Source of the DNA: Plantago ovata
Lineage: Eukaryota; Streptophyta; Magnoliopsida; Lamiales; Plantaginaceae
Direction of reading: 5' to 3'
NCBI GenBank assembly: GCA_028274465.1
Contig: CM051458.1
Coordinates: forward strand, 101,634,855-101,698,854
Length of the DNA: 64,000 nucleotides
Under the pieces are notes generated by a model. That model ran no database searches and was not told the DNA's origin. It saw only the letters and a list, made by a program, of their open reading frames with translations. The translations under genes and the position numbers were made by a program. Below are positions 10,993 through 22,109 of the stretch, piece after piece. Every line of letters begins with the position of its first letter. The stretch's first letter is position 1.

Positions 10993-11514
10993 TCCAATTT
11001 GGTTGAATTGATGATGTTATAAATTTAAGTAATGTATTTTGTATAATGTAAACATTTAACATTTTAATTGTGAATTTGCATTTCATTTTATATTCTTAAT
11101 CTTAAACTATAATAAATTATTTCTCATTGTTTTTTTACTCTGGTTGATTGACCAACGGAATTACTCATTATTCTAACCTCAACAATGTCCATCCTTACCA
11201 TATGACTCACATGATGACTAGTTTGTAAACGTGTTGTCTAGTTGATTTATTATTTATGAATTTTTCTACATTTATATTAAATAATAAACTAATTGACACT
11301 AAGAACGGATAAAACAACATATATCATGACTTGTTACGTATATGAGGCTACTAAGTTGCTTCTATAATTGTAATAGAGTTAAGACAATGTAAGTTGGTAT
11401 CTATGAGTCTGAAGGTTTGACTCATTTCATAGTGAATGTTTCATTGGAGAAGATTAATGCACTTATCCATTATCTCGTATCTCACTGATTGTTATCATTT
11501 GTTAGTTTGTTGAG

Positions 11515-11648
11515 GATAGGGATGGCAATGGGCCGGGCCGGGCTTTAAGAGGCCCGGTCGGGCCCGGGAAGACTAGCACCAAGCCCAGGCCCCGGCCCGT
11601 CATGGGTCGGGTCGGGCTCAGGCCGGGCCTTTTTTTTTTTTTTTTTGT
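11515..11648 (+). mobile_element. GC-rich hAT-like terminal fragment
   Basis: Starts ATAGGGATGGCAATGGGCC, with GGGCCGGGC repeats, and ends in a 17-base poly-T. The TAGGGATGGCAA start resembles termini of Ac-type hAT elements, but no matching opposite end was found nearby, so it is called a fragment only. Confidence 0.35.
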
Positions 11649-12764
11649 CAATTATTTAGTAATCTAAATGTTGTTTTTTTAGTTATGTAGTGTAGTATTA
11701 GTAGAATGGTAAATTTATTTAATTTATATCTTTTTGCTTGAGATCAAATATTTTGATATCACTTTTATCATTGCTTGGGATCGAATGAATTTCTGTGAAA
11801 ATAAATTTCGAATCAGTTTCTATTTTGGTCAATTTTATTCTTGTTTTGTAGGATTGGCTCTTGGATTAGTAACCTATATATTTATGATGAGTAGTCGGAT
11901 TAAGGTTACACCTATATATACAATTAAAATTAATAGACATTTCTATTAATATTGTGAATAATATTCTAATCGGATAATAAAATTAAGAGAGATGTAGCCC
12001 ATTTAAAATAACCCTAATATAATCTATTAAATCGATTTTAAATTTAGACATATAAAATAAATATGTGTATATTTGTTGGCCATTTTTGTCATTTGTATGC
12101 ACAATTTTGATTATTTTCGTTTGGGTGAATACAATCCAAATTTAAATAGGAACGGTTGTATCCCACTCAAATTCAAATCGGATAATTTCGGATTAAATTT
12201 GATTCGATTTATTTTTATCATAACAAATTTCGGGTTAAATTTGATTCGATTTATTCAGTTCAAATATATTTTTAATTTGATGAATTTGTGTCAATATTAA
12301 TTTGGATAATTTGGAATCGGTTATCTTGTTGTCAACTTTATTATTATGTTGTCAGATCAAATCCCGGGTTAAATTTAGATATTTAACCGATATATTTCTG
12401 ATCCTTTATGGACTAAATTGAATTTTGGCATATCAATTTTAACATGATACGCCCATTTATATAAAATTAAAGAAATTAAATAATTTCTATTTGTGAATAA
12501 TCTTGTGTTTGGAAGCTCCATGAACACTTTTTAGCTTCCTTTGTCCACTCTAATTCATGAGTTGGAACAACTCAATTATATGGGAATGCGAATGGGAAAA
12601 TAGACGAGAATGAGCGACCTGTCACTGTTTTTTCTTATGAGAAGTCGACTGAGAGAGGTAGCAGCAGCAAGAGAGAGACGTGAATGATGTTCAATTATTA
12701 TAAATTTAGGTTGACTATTAATTTTCTATTATGATATTGTATAAAGTAATAGCGATTAATGAAC

Positions 12765-12850
12765 AAAGTAATTGGTAGCCTGGTGGTTTAGTCTTGTGCT
12801 ATTTAGCCAAAGGTCTCAGGTTCAAATCCTAGCTTTGAATATTTTTAGTA
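12765..12850 (+). repeat. tRNA-like segment (SINE or tRNA-derived)
   Basis: TGGTAGCCTGGTGGTTTAG (box-A-like) is followed by CAGGTTCAAATCCTAG (box B) with spacing typical of tRNA-derived promoters. The acceptor stem does not pair, so it is probably a SINE head or tRNA-derived repeat within the Mutator-like element. Confidence 0.4.
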
Positions 12851-13198
12851 ACTATAATTAAATATTTCAAATTCATTAATAAATAATTTAATATTATAAA
12901 AATAATAAAAAAAATCGTCCAAAAATATTAATAAATCGAAATTATAAAAAAAAATATTAAATTTTTATTTTTTGGAGGGTAAAAATGACATTTTATAAAA
13001 TATTAATATTTTTATTATAATTTATTAATTAAAATATTAATAAGGCGACAAGGCGAAGGATAAGGCGAAAGGCGATCGCCAAATATTTTTTGACGAAGTG
13101 TTGTGAACCATTAGATCAAAGATCTAATGGTCTAGATCAGTTTGCCTGATATCAGGCAGGGCGAAGCCTACCTGACCCTAGAAGACCTCAACAATCAA

Positions 13199-14301
13199 AT
13201 ATATTGAGATTGAGAAGGAATTGTTGGGGAAATGACCACAAAGAAAAAAAGAGGCAGTGAGTAAATCCTTAGCTAGAAGAAGAGGAAGCTTGTTGGTCTT
13301 CTGCTTAGGCTTTACGAGCTGACTAATGAATACTGAGATTCATTCTACTTAGTAGAAAAGGCTACACTAAATTACTCCTACTAATTTTTATTTTCTTTAT
13401 AACGTTGTATTCATCACCTTTTATTTTAAATGTATACCGGGTAAATTTTACATGGCTAATAATGTGTAAACTATGTAAACCAAATTGATAGTCTTTAAAA
13501 ACAAAAATATGTGACTAATTCAATCTCCATGAAATTTAAATATGTGACTATCACTGTGTTTCATTTCAGCCTTCTAGAACTGGGTCCCAAACACCCACCT
13601 TATTAAACAAACCACCGGTCTTATATATGACTTTTATGCCAAATGGTAATTCAGATGACCCAAATGTTAGCAACTAGTACTACTAGTAATTTGGATTACG
13701 TTTGGTTTAAATAAGTTCTACTCTCTCCATCCTATTTGATAAATTATATTATGAAAATATAAAATTTAAATTTTCATAATATAATTTTATTAGATCTTTT
13801 TTACTATTATAGTTTAAAATTAATCGAAAGTCAAAGAGTATAAGTTTTCTAACTTGAGTTTTAAGCTCATTTCGGTAACGGAGCCGAATATTGTGCTGGG
13901 ACTCAAATTATGTACGGAGTAGTCAGTTAATCCGATTTGTCTCGTTTAACATCACCAACTCAAGAGAAAGAGCGAGAAACTGAACTGAAAATGAAAGAGA
14001 AAATGGGTTCGTGATAGCATTCGACAATTTTCATGTTTTTATCGTTCGAAAATAAAGAAAAATTAGAACAATAAAGGTTTGATAATCAAATGGTCGTGGG
14101 AGATACTAGTAATTAGAGAAAATCTAGAAGCTAGCTGGACTAACATAATTTCTTGCCAAACTGCTCCGCGACTTTTAATTAATTTGCACGTTACTCTGAT
14201 ATACTTCGTATATAATAGACCAATACAACTCAGTCCATTTACCGAACACCAAACAGGCAACAACTCATTTCTTCTTAAACACATTGGAAAAAAAATCAAA
14301 T
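13199..14301. other. Intergenic spacer with a 17-bp-arm AT hairpin
   Basis: Upstream region of the gene at 14302. At 13742-13786, 17-bp arms (AATTATATTATGAAAAT and its complement) flank an 11-base loop inside a sequence starting CTACTCTCTCCATCC, a probable degraded Stowaway-like MITE. No protein-coding signal was seen. Confidence 0.5.
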
Positions 14302-14952
14302 ATGGAATTGGAACCTTTTATCCACAATACAGATCATGAAGAAGAAGAAGTTGATGACAATCTCTCATTCTGCCACTTCCTAATGGGCAAAAACGACTCC
14401 GGTTCCAATTCAATCCAGACCAGCCCCAGAGCCTATTCAGTCCAACAAATCGACCACCCTTTCGAGTTCCTCACCTCCCATAGAACCAAACCCGAATACT
14501 TCGAAGAAGAAGAAGAACTTAACGAGTATCAAAAGAGAGACTACTTCTCCACCACCAAATCAAGGTCGTTCCGCAACCTGCAGTCCTTAAACGTTCAGCA
14601 CCCTCCTAGTCCAACCAGGTTCTCTGGCGAGCTCATGCGCGGGTCCTCAATGACCCGGGACATGAGCTACCACTCGCAGAGAGTGAACATCAGTGCTCTG
14701 ACGTCCATGTCGGCCTCGTCAAAGAGGAGGATGTTCATGTTCGCGCCGGTGAAGTTCAAGCCTGAGATGGAGTTTAGTGAAATCAAGCAGAGGCAGGCAC
14801 GCAGGAGGAATGTGACCGAGAAGAGCAGCGGAAGTAGGAGGAGCCGGTGGGAGGTGACGAGGGCGAGTTTGTGTAAGCGGTCGCACCTTCGTGGCGTGTT
14901 GGCCAGGTCGTCGGGTGCATTCCCATGTCCAGTGGAGTGGCTAATTAATTAA
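14302..14952 (+). CDS. Plant-specific protein of unknown function, 216 aa
   Basis: Single-exon ORF. The first in-frame ATG is at 14302 (MELEPFIHNT); the upstream in-frame codons include only TTG, so I use this start. The N-terminus is acidic (HEEEEVDDNLSF) and the middle is polar with a second acidic run and serine-rich patches. The C-terminal third is very basic and carries RRMFMFAPVKFKPEMEFSEI followed by KQRQARRR, a block I recall from uncharacterised plant proteins. No signal peptide, membrane segment or enzyme motif is visible. Function is unknown; existence is supported by the conserved-looking C-terminal block. Confidence 0.75.
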   Translation: MELEPFIHNTDHEEEEVDDNLSFCHFLMGKNDSGSNSIQTSPRAYSVQQIDHPFEFLTSHRTKPEYFEEEEELNEYQKRDYFSTTKSRSFRNLQSLNVQHPPSPTRFSGELMRGSSMTRDMSYHSQRVNISALTSMSASSKRRMFMFAPVKFKPEMEFSEIKQRQARRRNVTEKSSGSRRSRWEVTRASLCKRSHLRGVLARSSGAFPCPVEWLIN

Positions 14953-15430
14953 TTTTGACTTTTAGACTTTGGATATTTCAGTATAATTCAGTTGTAACTT
15001 GTATGCTTTTCTTTCTTCATTACGATGATTATTTTATAATTGTTATGGATAATTATAAGAATATAACAAGAGTTGACTGAGCTTTCTAGTTTGTGACGTG
15101 TATCTCTCTAGGTTGTTACTCTGCAGATAGAGTTTAGATATATTTCCTACTTGTATATAGATACTCTCCATGTACTCTTATAGTGATGACGAGAGTAATA
15201 CATTCTTTATCTTCCGTTATTATTCAACACGACTCTATGAGTTCTTTTTACCTTCTCCTCCACCATTGATTTCATTCCGTCATGATCATCAAATTCAATT
15301 TACTTACCCAGGATATGAATCCATCCCAATCTCTCTAACCTATCAACATTAGTCGTCGATCGTGATCGAGAGCTCACTTTATATTAATCATCCGACTGCT
15401 ACAAACAAACATTCTCACAATTTCCCCAAT
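14953..15430. other. Intergenic spacer, no gene seen
   Basis: 3' flank of the gene ending at 14952 and upstream flank of the COX16 homologue. Nothing with homology was recognised. ORFs between 15399 and 15806 on both strands start with GTG or TTG and have no recognisable product. Confidence 0.4.
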
Positions 15431-15869
15431 TCAGTTTTTCACGGTGGCTTTTCTTTCCCCTTTCGCCGCTTACTATTACCCCTTTCACCAACCGCCTCTG
15501 CCTCGCAACAACCACTCCACCGCTTCTCCCGTGGATGACGACAAGCACCGAATAAAAAGCCCAGCCAAGAACCACTCCACCCCAGCCAAGAACGAAACAA
15601 AAGCCTTCATAATCTGCAAAATAAAAAGCCCTAATTCTCTTCCTTCCCGCTTCCCCTTCAACTGGCCGCTCTGGATACAAATCGCAGAGCCGAGTCGATT
15701 CCTTGAGCAGGTCTGCTCTGATTTCAAAAGGCGCACTATTTCTCGCGGTTCCGTTTCTTCCAATTCGAAGGCAAAAATTTCCACTTCAGTACACAAGTTA
15801 TCATAATTTTCACTTTGGCCCCAAACGGTTCATTATGCCCAAAATAGATACAACTGCGTCGTTTAAGAT

Positions 15870-17412
15870 CGCCTGCTGAAGCCGACCTGGCTCGAGTGGC
15901 ACCTATAAGCTATAACGACATCGTTTCGGCGATTTCCGTTCTCAGTTATCTCCTTGATCAGGTACTTTCATTTTATCTTCAAGTTTCGTCAATTTCTTCC
16001 ATTTTTTTCGTGAGTACTATGTATTTATCTTTCCATGATTAGTTTACTACTGTTGTTTCGATTTGTTTTCTTCCTGAAATTTGTGAAAATTTACTGCGAT
16101 TTAGAAATGTTTGCATATGTGTAATGCAATAGCCATGATTTTCATCTCTATATAGCTTCAGTGTGTTGATAAATCATAATTTAGGGTGAATAAGTGGAAG
16201 AAATAGAATCCCTGAGGAAAATAGTGTTGTTTGAGATTGTTACTAACCTATTACCGATGTGGCTGCTGTCACCTCTAGTGACGGTGATTATCATCGGAGT
16301 CGAGTTTAACTGTAGTGTGTATATAGAGTTCGCCTTGTACCATTTTGTTTCAAGAGTTTGAGGAAAAGTAATTAAAGTTGGCTGATGTTGTTTACAGATT
16401 CATTTTTGGGATGGTGACATTGACCAGTATGTTTTTTTCTATTTTTTGTAGAAATGACAACTGTTCATACGACGACAACGGATCAACCAAAGAAGGTCGA
16501 TGGTGGAGTTGCTTCATCCACTACTAGTTCTAAACATGATCCAAGGTTCAAGCGTTGGGGGAGGAGATCACCGTTTGTTAGATATGGTCTCCCGATGATC
16601 TCATTGACGGTGTTTGGTGCACTTGGCCTTGGCCAGCTATTACAAGGCAGGTTAGGCTTTTCTACTATATTTCATGTCTTTGAGATCTGCTGTATCGTGT
16701 GACTACTGGTGTGAAGGTTACCGAGAAGCTATATTGCTCCATAATGACGATTTTAGCTTCTTTTGTTTTACTTTTACTACATACTACTTCACTACATACG
16801 CTTTTAGCTTCATTTCTTGGTTGGGAAGTTCAAATGTATAAATGGGAACTGTATTTCACTATGTGCATATGTAAAATGGGAACTGTATTTCACAACGGCA
16901 ATGATGTAGTATGTGTTAAGTTTTGTTTGATTTAGATTTTTTGGTTAGAGCGAGTGCGAGTCCCTGCAAAAGTGTTTTTGTCCTCGCCAGTTAGCCTCAC
17001 ATTAAGTGCTACTGCTTTAGTATTTGTTGCGTGAGATATCTAGCTGTGTCTGAACGTTTTGTTTTCAAATCTGATGGTGCGAACTCCCTGTTTCAGCAAG
17101 GATATTGCTAAAGTGAAAGATGACCAGGAGTGGGAAATCATTGAAACAAGGAAAGCACTTTCAAGAACTGGACCTGTTGGTGCTTATAAACCAAAAGTAT
17201 TTCACTGGAGGAAGAGTTGAAGGTAACACTAACAAATAACAGTGTCTGTTTTTTATGGAACGTGTTGGAAATCTTTATTTATCCATGTTCTGTTACAGGC
17301 TTTACAACAAAAGGTAGATATAGAAAATTACGAGTACAAGAAGATTCCGAGGCCTAACGAGACAAGTGAAATCCTGGATCAGCAGCATGCTTATGTTGAG
17401 CTGCAGTGCTAA
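15870..17412 (+). CDS. COX16: COX16 homologue, mitochondrial cytochrome c oxidase assembly (frame broken)
   Basis: COX16 is a small inner-membrane protein needed for cytochrome c oxidase assembly. The 5' untranslated exon ends at 15960; its intron runs to 16451. Coding exon 1 is 16454-16650 ([20 protein letters not shown] and a membrane segment, [16 protein letters not shown]), exon 2 is 17097-17222 ([20 protein letters not shown], then GPVGAYKPK) and exon 3 is 17299-17412 ([17 protein letters not shown]). As read, exon 2 stops early (VFHWRKS, then TGA at 17218-17220). The conserved continuation SLEEELK is present in another frame and connects in phase to exon 3. One base is therefore missing around 17197-17202, beside a TTT run. 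All other exons and splice sites are intact, so either an assembly error or a very recent mutation is likely. Start of the feature is the approximate untranslated leader. Confidence 0.8.
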
Positions 17413-18163
17413 TCAAATGTCAGGTAAGTGCACATCCTGGTCTCTTGAACTTGCACGCATGAGTACTAAGGAGATGAATACCATGTCTATCTCATCCTCC
17501 AGTTATGATTGTACAGAAAGCCTTTTACTATATGTTTATGCGAATTGATGGAAATCAATGGATTTCACTAGAACAGTCATCCAATTTTGTTGTAAGAGCA
17601 TGAACATAAATTCTGTACTTGATGTTAGTAATATGAGGCTTTGACTGCTGCTTAGAGTTTTGGCTGCTTGTACAGTTTTAATGTTTAGAGACTGCTTCGA
17701 TGTAGTATAAAAAATCTGCTTATAATCGTCTCATGCTTGTCATTGTCGAGCTTTATGATCACGCTTGTGCTCAGCTTGTCAGGTTTTCAAGTTGGTCACG
17801 AGCTGCAGGAAATGCTCGACTTGTTTTTGCTCACGACCTCTCAGCTCATTAGGCTCGAAATGAGCTTATTGTTCCAAAAATTTACATAATTATGCGATGT
17901 AAATACAATCCATTACAACTAATGGAAAATAAAATTAACGGACAAATGCATAAGTAAAATTTATTATTGCTCGGGATCATCTCGTTCTCATTGTTAGTTC
18001 GTCATATAAATTACAACTACTAGAAAATAAATTGACAATGACAATAACATAGAACACAACAATCAGAGTAAACTGGACGGACATGCACATATATAGTCTA
18101 CTTTCAATATTCAGATATTGTGTTTCTCAATTTCTAGTCATCGATAAGATTCAAACACTAAAC
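17413..18163. other. Intergenic spacer between convergent COX16 and S-protein homologue
   Basis: Contains the 3' untranslated part of COX16 up to about 17730. At 17740-17880 is a stretch rich in AGCTCG/CGAGCT motifs (for example GTCACGAGCTGCAGG), typical of degenerate plant transposon sequence. No coding signal was seen. Confidence 0.4.
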
Positions 18164-18577
18164 TCACCACATATACCCCAATTTTTTCCCTGCTAGATAT
18201 ATACCGTCCGACATCACTTGCCAGTCGCAAGTCGTATACCCATTACTATTCTTAGAGCAAGGATTGGTTTGCCATCCGGCATTGTAGACTTCCAGACTGG
18301 CCCTCTTTTTACCCGATTTGAATTCGCAGAAGAACAAAGTACTATAAGGGATTGAACAGAAGTTGAAGTCGAACTTTTGATTAGTCTTGAGCAAATGTTC
18401 TCCAAGATTATTATCGTTGGATTTGCATCGGACTGATACGGTCGAGCCGTCCTGAGACATCTTGTTAGTAATCTTAACGTAAGTTTTGGAGTTCATCAGG
18501 AAGCAACCTTCTCCGGCATGGATTAGGGTTGCAAATGCAACAATGAAGGCTAGACAAATGTATCGTTTGGTTTCCAT
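18164..18577 (-). CDS. S-protein homologue (plant self-incompatibility S1 family), secreted
   Basis: 137-residue single-exon protein. The ATG is at 18577 (METKRYICLAF); an upstream in-frame GTG was not used. Residues 1-24 are a signal peptide (FIVAFATLIHAGEG). The mature part shows S1-family features: SKTYVKITNKM, VRCKSNDNNLGEH, the paired FCSIPYSTLFFCEF segment and CSKNSNGYTTCDWQV, with cysteines placed to form disulphides, and a YLAGKK tail. The founder is the stigma self-incompatibility determinant of Papaver; the many homologues (SPH) in other plants are small secreted proteins, mostly of unknown role. A role in self-incompatibility should not be assumed. Confidence 0.88.
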   Translation of the reverse strand: METKRYICLAFIVAFATLIHAGEGCFLMNSKTYVKITNKMSQDGSTVSVRCKSNDNNLGEHLLKTNQKFDFNFCSIPYSTLFFCEFKSGKKRASLEVYNAGWQTNPCSKNSNGYTTCDWQVMSDGIYLAGKKLGYMW

Positions 18578-20040
18578 ATTCGCAAGCACGAATTAGGAAA
18601 AAAAAGTGACAGATAGATTTTCGGTTCTTTTTGATTTTATGCAAAGCTCAGAACATTTTTTGATCTGTGAATGAGATTGGGTAGATATACAGGTCAAGTT
18701 ACGGGCATGAATGTTGACACCTGAAGCTGCGCAATGTCATGGGTATCGAATGATATTCCTGTAAACTAGGGAAATTTGTTTCTATAAAAAAATAGAAATA
18801 CAACGGTCCTAATGAAGGAATTTAGTTCATCACATAAAATAGCATCACTTTCTAATTACTAATTGGAAACATCTAATATTACTAAAAAAGAGAAGAAAAA
18901 AAAAACCACTCAATTTACAAATGTTTTGGAAAGATAATTTTTTTCCCAAGATGCTACATTCGTCAAATGTTACTAATGTTATACACTTATACTACAATCT
19001 AGTGTCAGTTTTGTAAAATAAACTAACAAGGTGACCGATATATGATAAAGTGATAGGTGTCAATTAAGGTGAAACCATTTGATAAAGTAACTGATAAGGT
19101 TGTGCCAAACACACACATATGGTTAAATTTCAAATCAGTTGTGACATTCACCAAACAAAATTGTCATAGTCAAATGTCAAATACACAGAGTGGAATACCA
19201 CACACTAGATTACACCAACACATCGTGTGTGTAACGATCCCGTCCACTAATCAATTGAGATTTTGGCCTTTGAGCCAGCTGAGTTACAAATGATGATAGG
19301 TGTTAAATACGTTTCGGTGATTCTGAAAGTATATATATGGGGGCTTATGTCTGAAACGAAGAATATCATTTCAATTAGTAAGATGACGAGTTCACGAGCA
19401 TATACCATGTTATAAGTAACCATACATGCCGATAGGGTTGGGCCGTTACTGCAAGTATATGCCCCTTTTAAGCATTGAAAGGATGACACAAACGGAGAGA
19501 GATAATCAAATAATGGAGTGAGATAATTCATAGATTAGGCGGCAGGCTGTGGACAAAGAAGAAACCAATGGAATCCTAACTTGCCCAGAAAATCCAATCA
19601 AGTGAAACATGATCATTTAAAAATAGCAATCGCACTCATAGCCTAATATTACGTTTTAGTGGTAGGGGAGAAAGTTTGAGACACGAATAAAATCAGATAA
19701 TGACAATTAGCTAGTGTTAATTATTAAATTATAAGTTCAATTTTGAAATGAAATGACAATTGTAACTTAATAATTGAAGTATATAAATTGAACATAAGGT
19801 TCTTTAAAGATGATGGTTCAAAAGTTATGTCCTTGTACCAATTGGCTCATACTCCTATTGGTGATGCCAAGTCAATAAACCCGCCGAATACGGTCGGGGT
19901 CCAAAATGAGATCTTCAAGTGACTTTTTTTTTTGTATGTATCTTCAAGTGACTTTATTATCATTATAATATATATTTATTTTATGAGTTATTTTCATTGA
20001 ATAATAATGTTATAATAAAAAAAAAAACTCTATATATAGA
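18578..20040. other. Intergenic spacer, no gene seen
   Basis: Upstream region of the S-protein homologue and AT-rich spacer. A short direct repeat, ATCTTCAAGTGACTTT, occurs twice at about 19912 and 19940. No supportable gene. Confidence 0.4.
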
Positions 20041-20047
20041 GGTTGGC

Positions 20048-21000
20048 TTTTTTTTGAAACAACAAAAATAGATTCATTAAAAACAAAATGTTGTACAAGA
20101 GTAAGAGGGGTATACCAATCATGACACAAGATGTATCACTAAGCCTCAAATACACGGGAGGGTCCATGTAGCCAAAGAAGCTACTGGATAAATCAAAACA
20201 ACACGAAATCCACAAGACTCTAGCTAAGCTATGATCCGTGGAAATCTAAAACGAAGCCCCAAGTCTAACCAATGGCTCTTCGAACTCCAGAGCAACGTCT
20301 GTGATCCGAAAACAGATATGAGCCCACGTCTCCATAGCTCCCAGGGCGATGGTGCATCACCACAACCCCTCTTCCAGCTCATAGAAACGAAAGTTGAGAA
20401 TACAACAGTTCCCGCTTGACTTCGCCCTCAGTTTTAATGAATAAGAACAGCACGAGACAGAACCAAGTGATCCACAAAACTAAAGAAGCTCCCAACTTAA
20501 GTGCATTTGTTCATCCCTGCAAGTCAGAAAACTAACCCGGTGATACCGCACAAGACCAAAATCGGACAAAGAGTAATAAACTGTCCAACAAAAAGCCAAA
20601 CAAAAATACTCCATGTAACCCTCCTGTCGTGCCCCATAAGATGGAAAAGTGTCTTAAACAGACACCAACCAAGCCCAAGAAACGAGACTGCCAGAAGAAG
20701 AAAGAAGCTCCAACGCTATGTACCTGCACAAAGCACAAGCAAACACGCCACAAAAAACGAAACACACAAATCGCACCAGAAGATATTTATCTGACCACCA
20801 TCGACCAGGCACCATCCCCTGCTACCGTGCGTCATCGCAATCATGGAGCAAAGCCAGGAAATACATGCGCAAGCCCAACCACTCGCACCCTCCGGCAACC
20901 AAACGCAACTACAGAACCCATACGCCATCACCGCCCAACAAAACTCCAAAAACCAACACATATCTTGACCTGCACGCACACAAAACAGACACAACAAACA
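20048..21000 (-). mobile_element. LINE 3' region (minus orientation), 5'-truncated
   Basis: Poly-T at about 20048-20056 is followed by sequence whose complement reads as a plant LINE tail: TTGTACAACATTTTGTTTTT, then AATGAATCTATTTTTGTTG, then poly-A. The following ~900 bp is relatively GC-rich and has translated frames on both strands without known domains, consistent with the 3' part of a LINE that lacks reverse transcriptase. The 5' border is uncertain. Confidence 0.5.
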
Positions 21001-21001
21001 T

Positions 21002-21124
21002 AAATAATGCTAATAAGAAATGTTTTATGGCAGAGGTTGATGAAGAAACTTGCCGATGCATTTGGTACCCTTATCATCTTATGTCAAATAATGCTAATAA
21101 GAAATGTTTTATGGTAGAGATTGA
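21002..21124 (+). repeat. Direct repeat of about 38 bp, offset about 85 bp
   Basis: AATAATGCTAATAAGAAATG followed by TTTTATGG occurs at about 21002 and again at about 21087, with the similarity continuing into AGAGGTTGAT/AGAGATTGAT. It adjoins the 5' side of the LINE fragment and may reflect a local duplication. Confidence 0.5.
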
Positions 21125-21243
21125 TTTTCAGTAAACTGAACTTATATATGTATAATTATTTTTTAATAATTGTAAAATACCAATAAATTTGTTTTCTTTG
21201 TTATGTTTTATAATAATGTGATTAATAAAATGCAACAAGGCGC

Positions 21244-21450
21244 ATTTTTTTAAACGACAAATGTTATAATTACTCATACACTAATGTTATACAAACTTTT
21301 TTAAACCACCTTATTTCTCGATATCTAAACCAACCTTATAACTCCAACACCCCCGGGGATAGAACCTTATAACTCCAACACCGCCGGGATGGAACCCTGC
21401 ACCTCTCCTTTACTAATCCAACTCATTACCGCTACACCACCTTAGGACTC
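21244..21450 (-). mobile_element. SINE, family A, with internal duplication
   Basis: Read on the minus strand: box A AAGGTGGTGTAGCGG, box B GGGTTCCATCCC, body GAGTTATAAGG and tail TTTGTCGTTTAAAAAAA. It is flanked by an imperfect direct repeat (CAACAAGGCGC near 21233 and CCACGAGGCGC near 21451). It matches the SINE at 31917 in promoter, body and tail, and carries an extra copy of a roughly 30-bp internal segment (CCCGGGGGTGTTGGAG). Confidence 0.7.
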
Positions 21451-22078
21451 CCACGAGGCGCCTAAGACGCTTTTAAACGTTATTAACGATGTTTGTATTT
21501 GATTATTTAATTTTTATCGGGTACCGTCCCTTTCTTTTTTGGCCACTTAATCCGAGAAGCCATAATCACTAGCATTTCAATATTCAATTAAAAAAAATAA
21601 TTAGCATTTCAACATTTGACCACTTAATTTGCATAGGCGGTACACGACCATTCATAAAAGTAGCAAATTTCCTATTAATAAGCTATCATCTCATGGTTGA
21701 GTTATGGATAATTTACATGATAGGAATTTCATCGTCCAAATATAAATTTATTCGGACTATATTGGCTAGGATGCTCCTCGCCCTTAGGCTTATGACTTAT
21801 GTAGTCTATGTCTCTATGACATCACATTGAGTTCACATAATGGGAGTAATTTGCGTAAAGAAAACGATTAATAAAACTAAGGGTAGTGTACGTAAATACT
21901 TTAGTAATCCTTAACCAGGACGGATTATGTGTCCAGCAGTCCAGGTAGTGTATAGGATATTACGATAATCACAATCGTCACACGACTTTCCCAAATATTT
22001 TAAACTTATCCATGTGTTAGCAATTTAGCATATACTATAATTGCTACTTAGTACTACTGTATTAGACTTAGGTTATTC

Positions 22079-22087
22079 GTATATAAA
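22079..22087 (+). promoter_or_regulatory. TATA box of the GTE gene
   Basis: GTATATAAACGG about 30-40 bases before the presumed leader exon, whose donor is at 22206. Placement is inferred from the leader exon. Confidence 0.45.
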
Positions 22088-22109
22088 CGGTAGGATTTTG
22101 GTGAAGAGC

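Larger units (their letters stand above)
10484..13189. mobile_element. Mutator-like (MULE-type) non-autonomous element, about 2.7 kb
   Basis: Left end (GGACTTTTCTACGGGCAGG, then CAATCGCCTTGCCTGA) and the complement of the right end (GAGGTCTTCTAGGGTCAGG, then CTTCGCCCTGCCTGA) form inverted termini of about 45 bp with some mismatches. The element is flanked by a perfect 9-bp direct repeat AACAATCAA at 10475-10483 and 13190-13198, the target-site length of Mutator-like elements. The interior is AT-rich, with no transposase ORF. It contains two GC-rich blocks (10737-10880, 11515-11635), two tRNA-like segments and diverged internal repeats. GGCGAAGG-like repeats next to both ends extend the inverted symmetry. 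Confidence 0.7.

Noticed and set aside
10922..12850. tRNA genes at 10922-10992 and 12765-12850
   Set aside because: Boxes A and B are present, but the acceptor and anticodon stems do not fold; tRNA-derived repeats are more likely.
15444..15806. ORFs on both strands upstream of COX16
   Set aside because: They begin with GTG or TTG rather than ATG, have no recognisable domain and overlap each other; the region fits the promoter and leader of COX16.
20501..21134. Several overlapping ORFs on both strands
   Set aside because: Overlapping frames on both strands with biased composition inside a LINE 3' region; no reverse transcriptase or other domain is visible.
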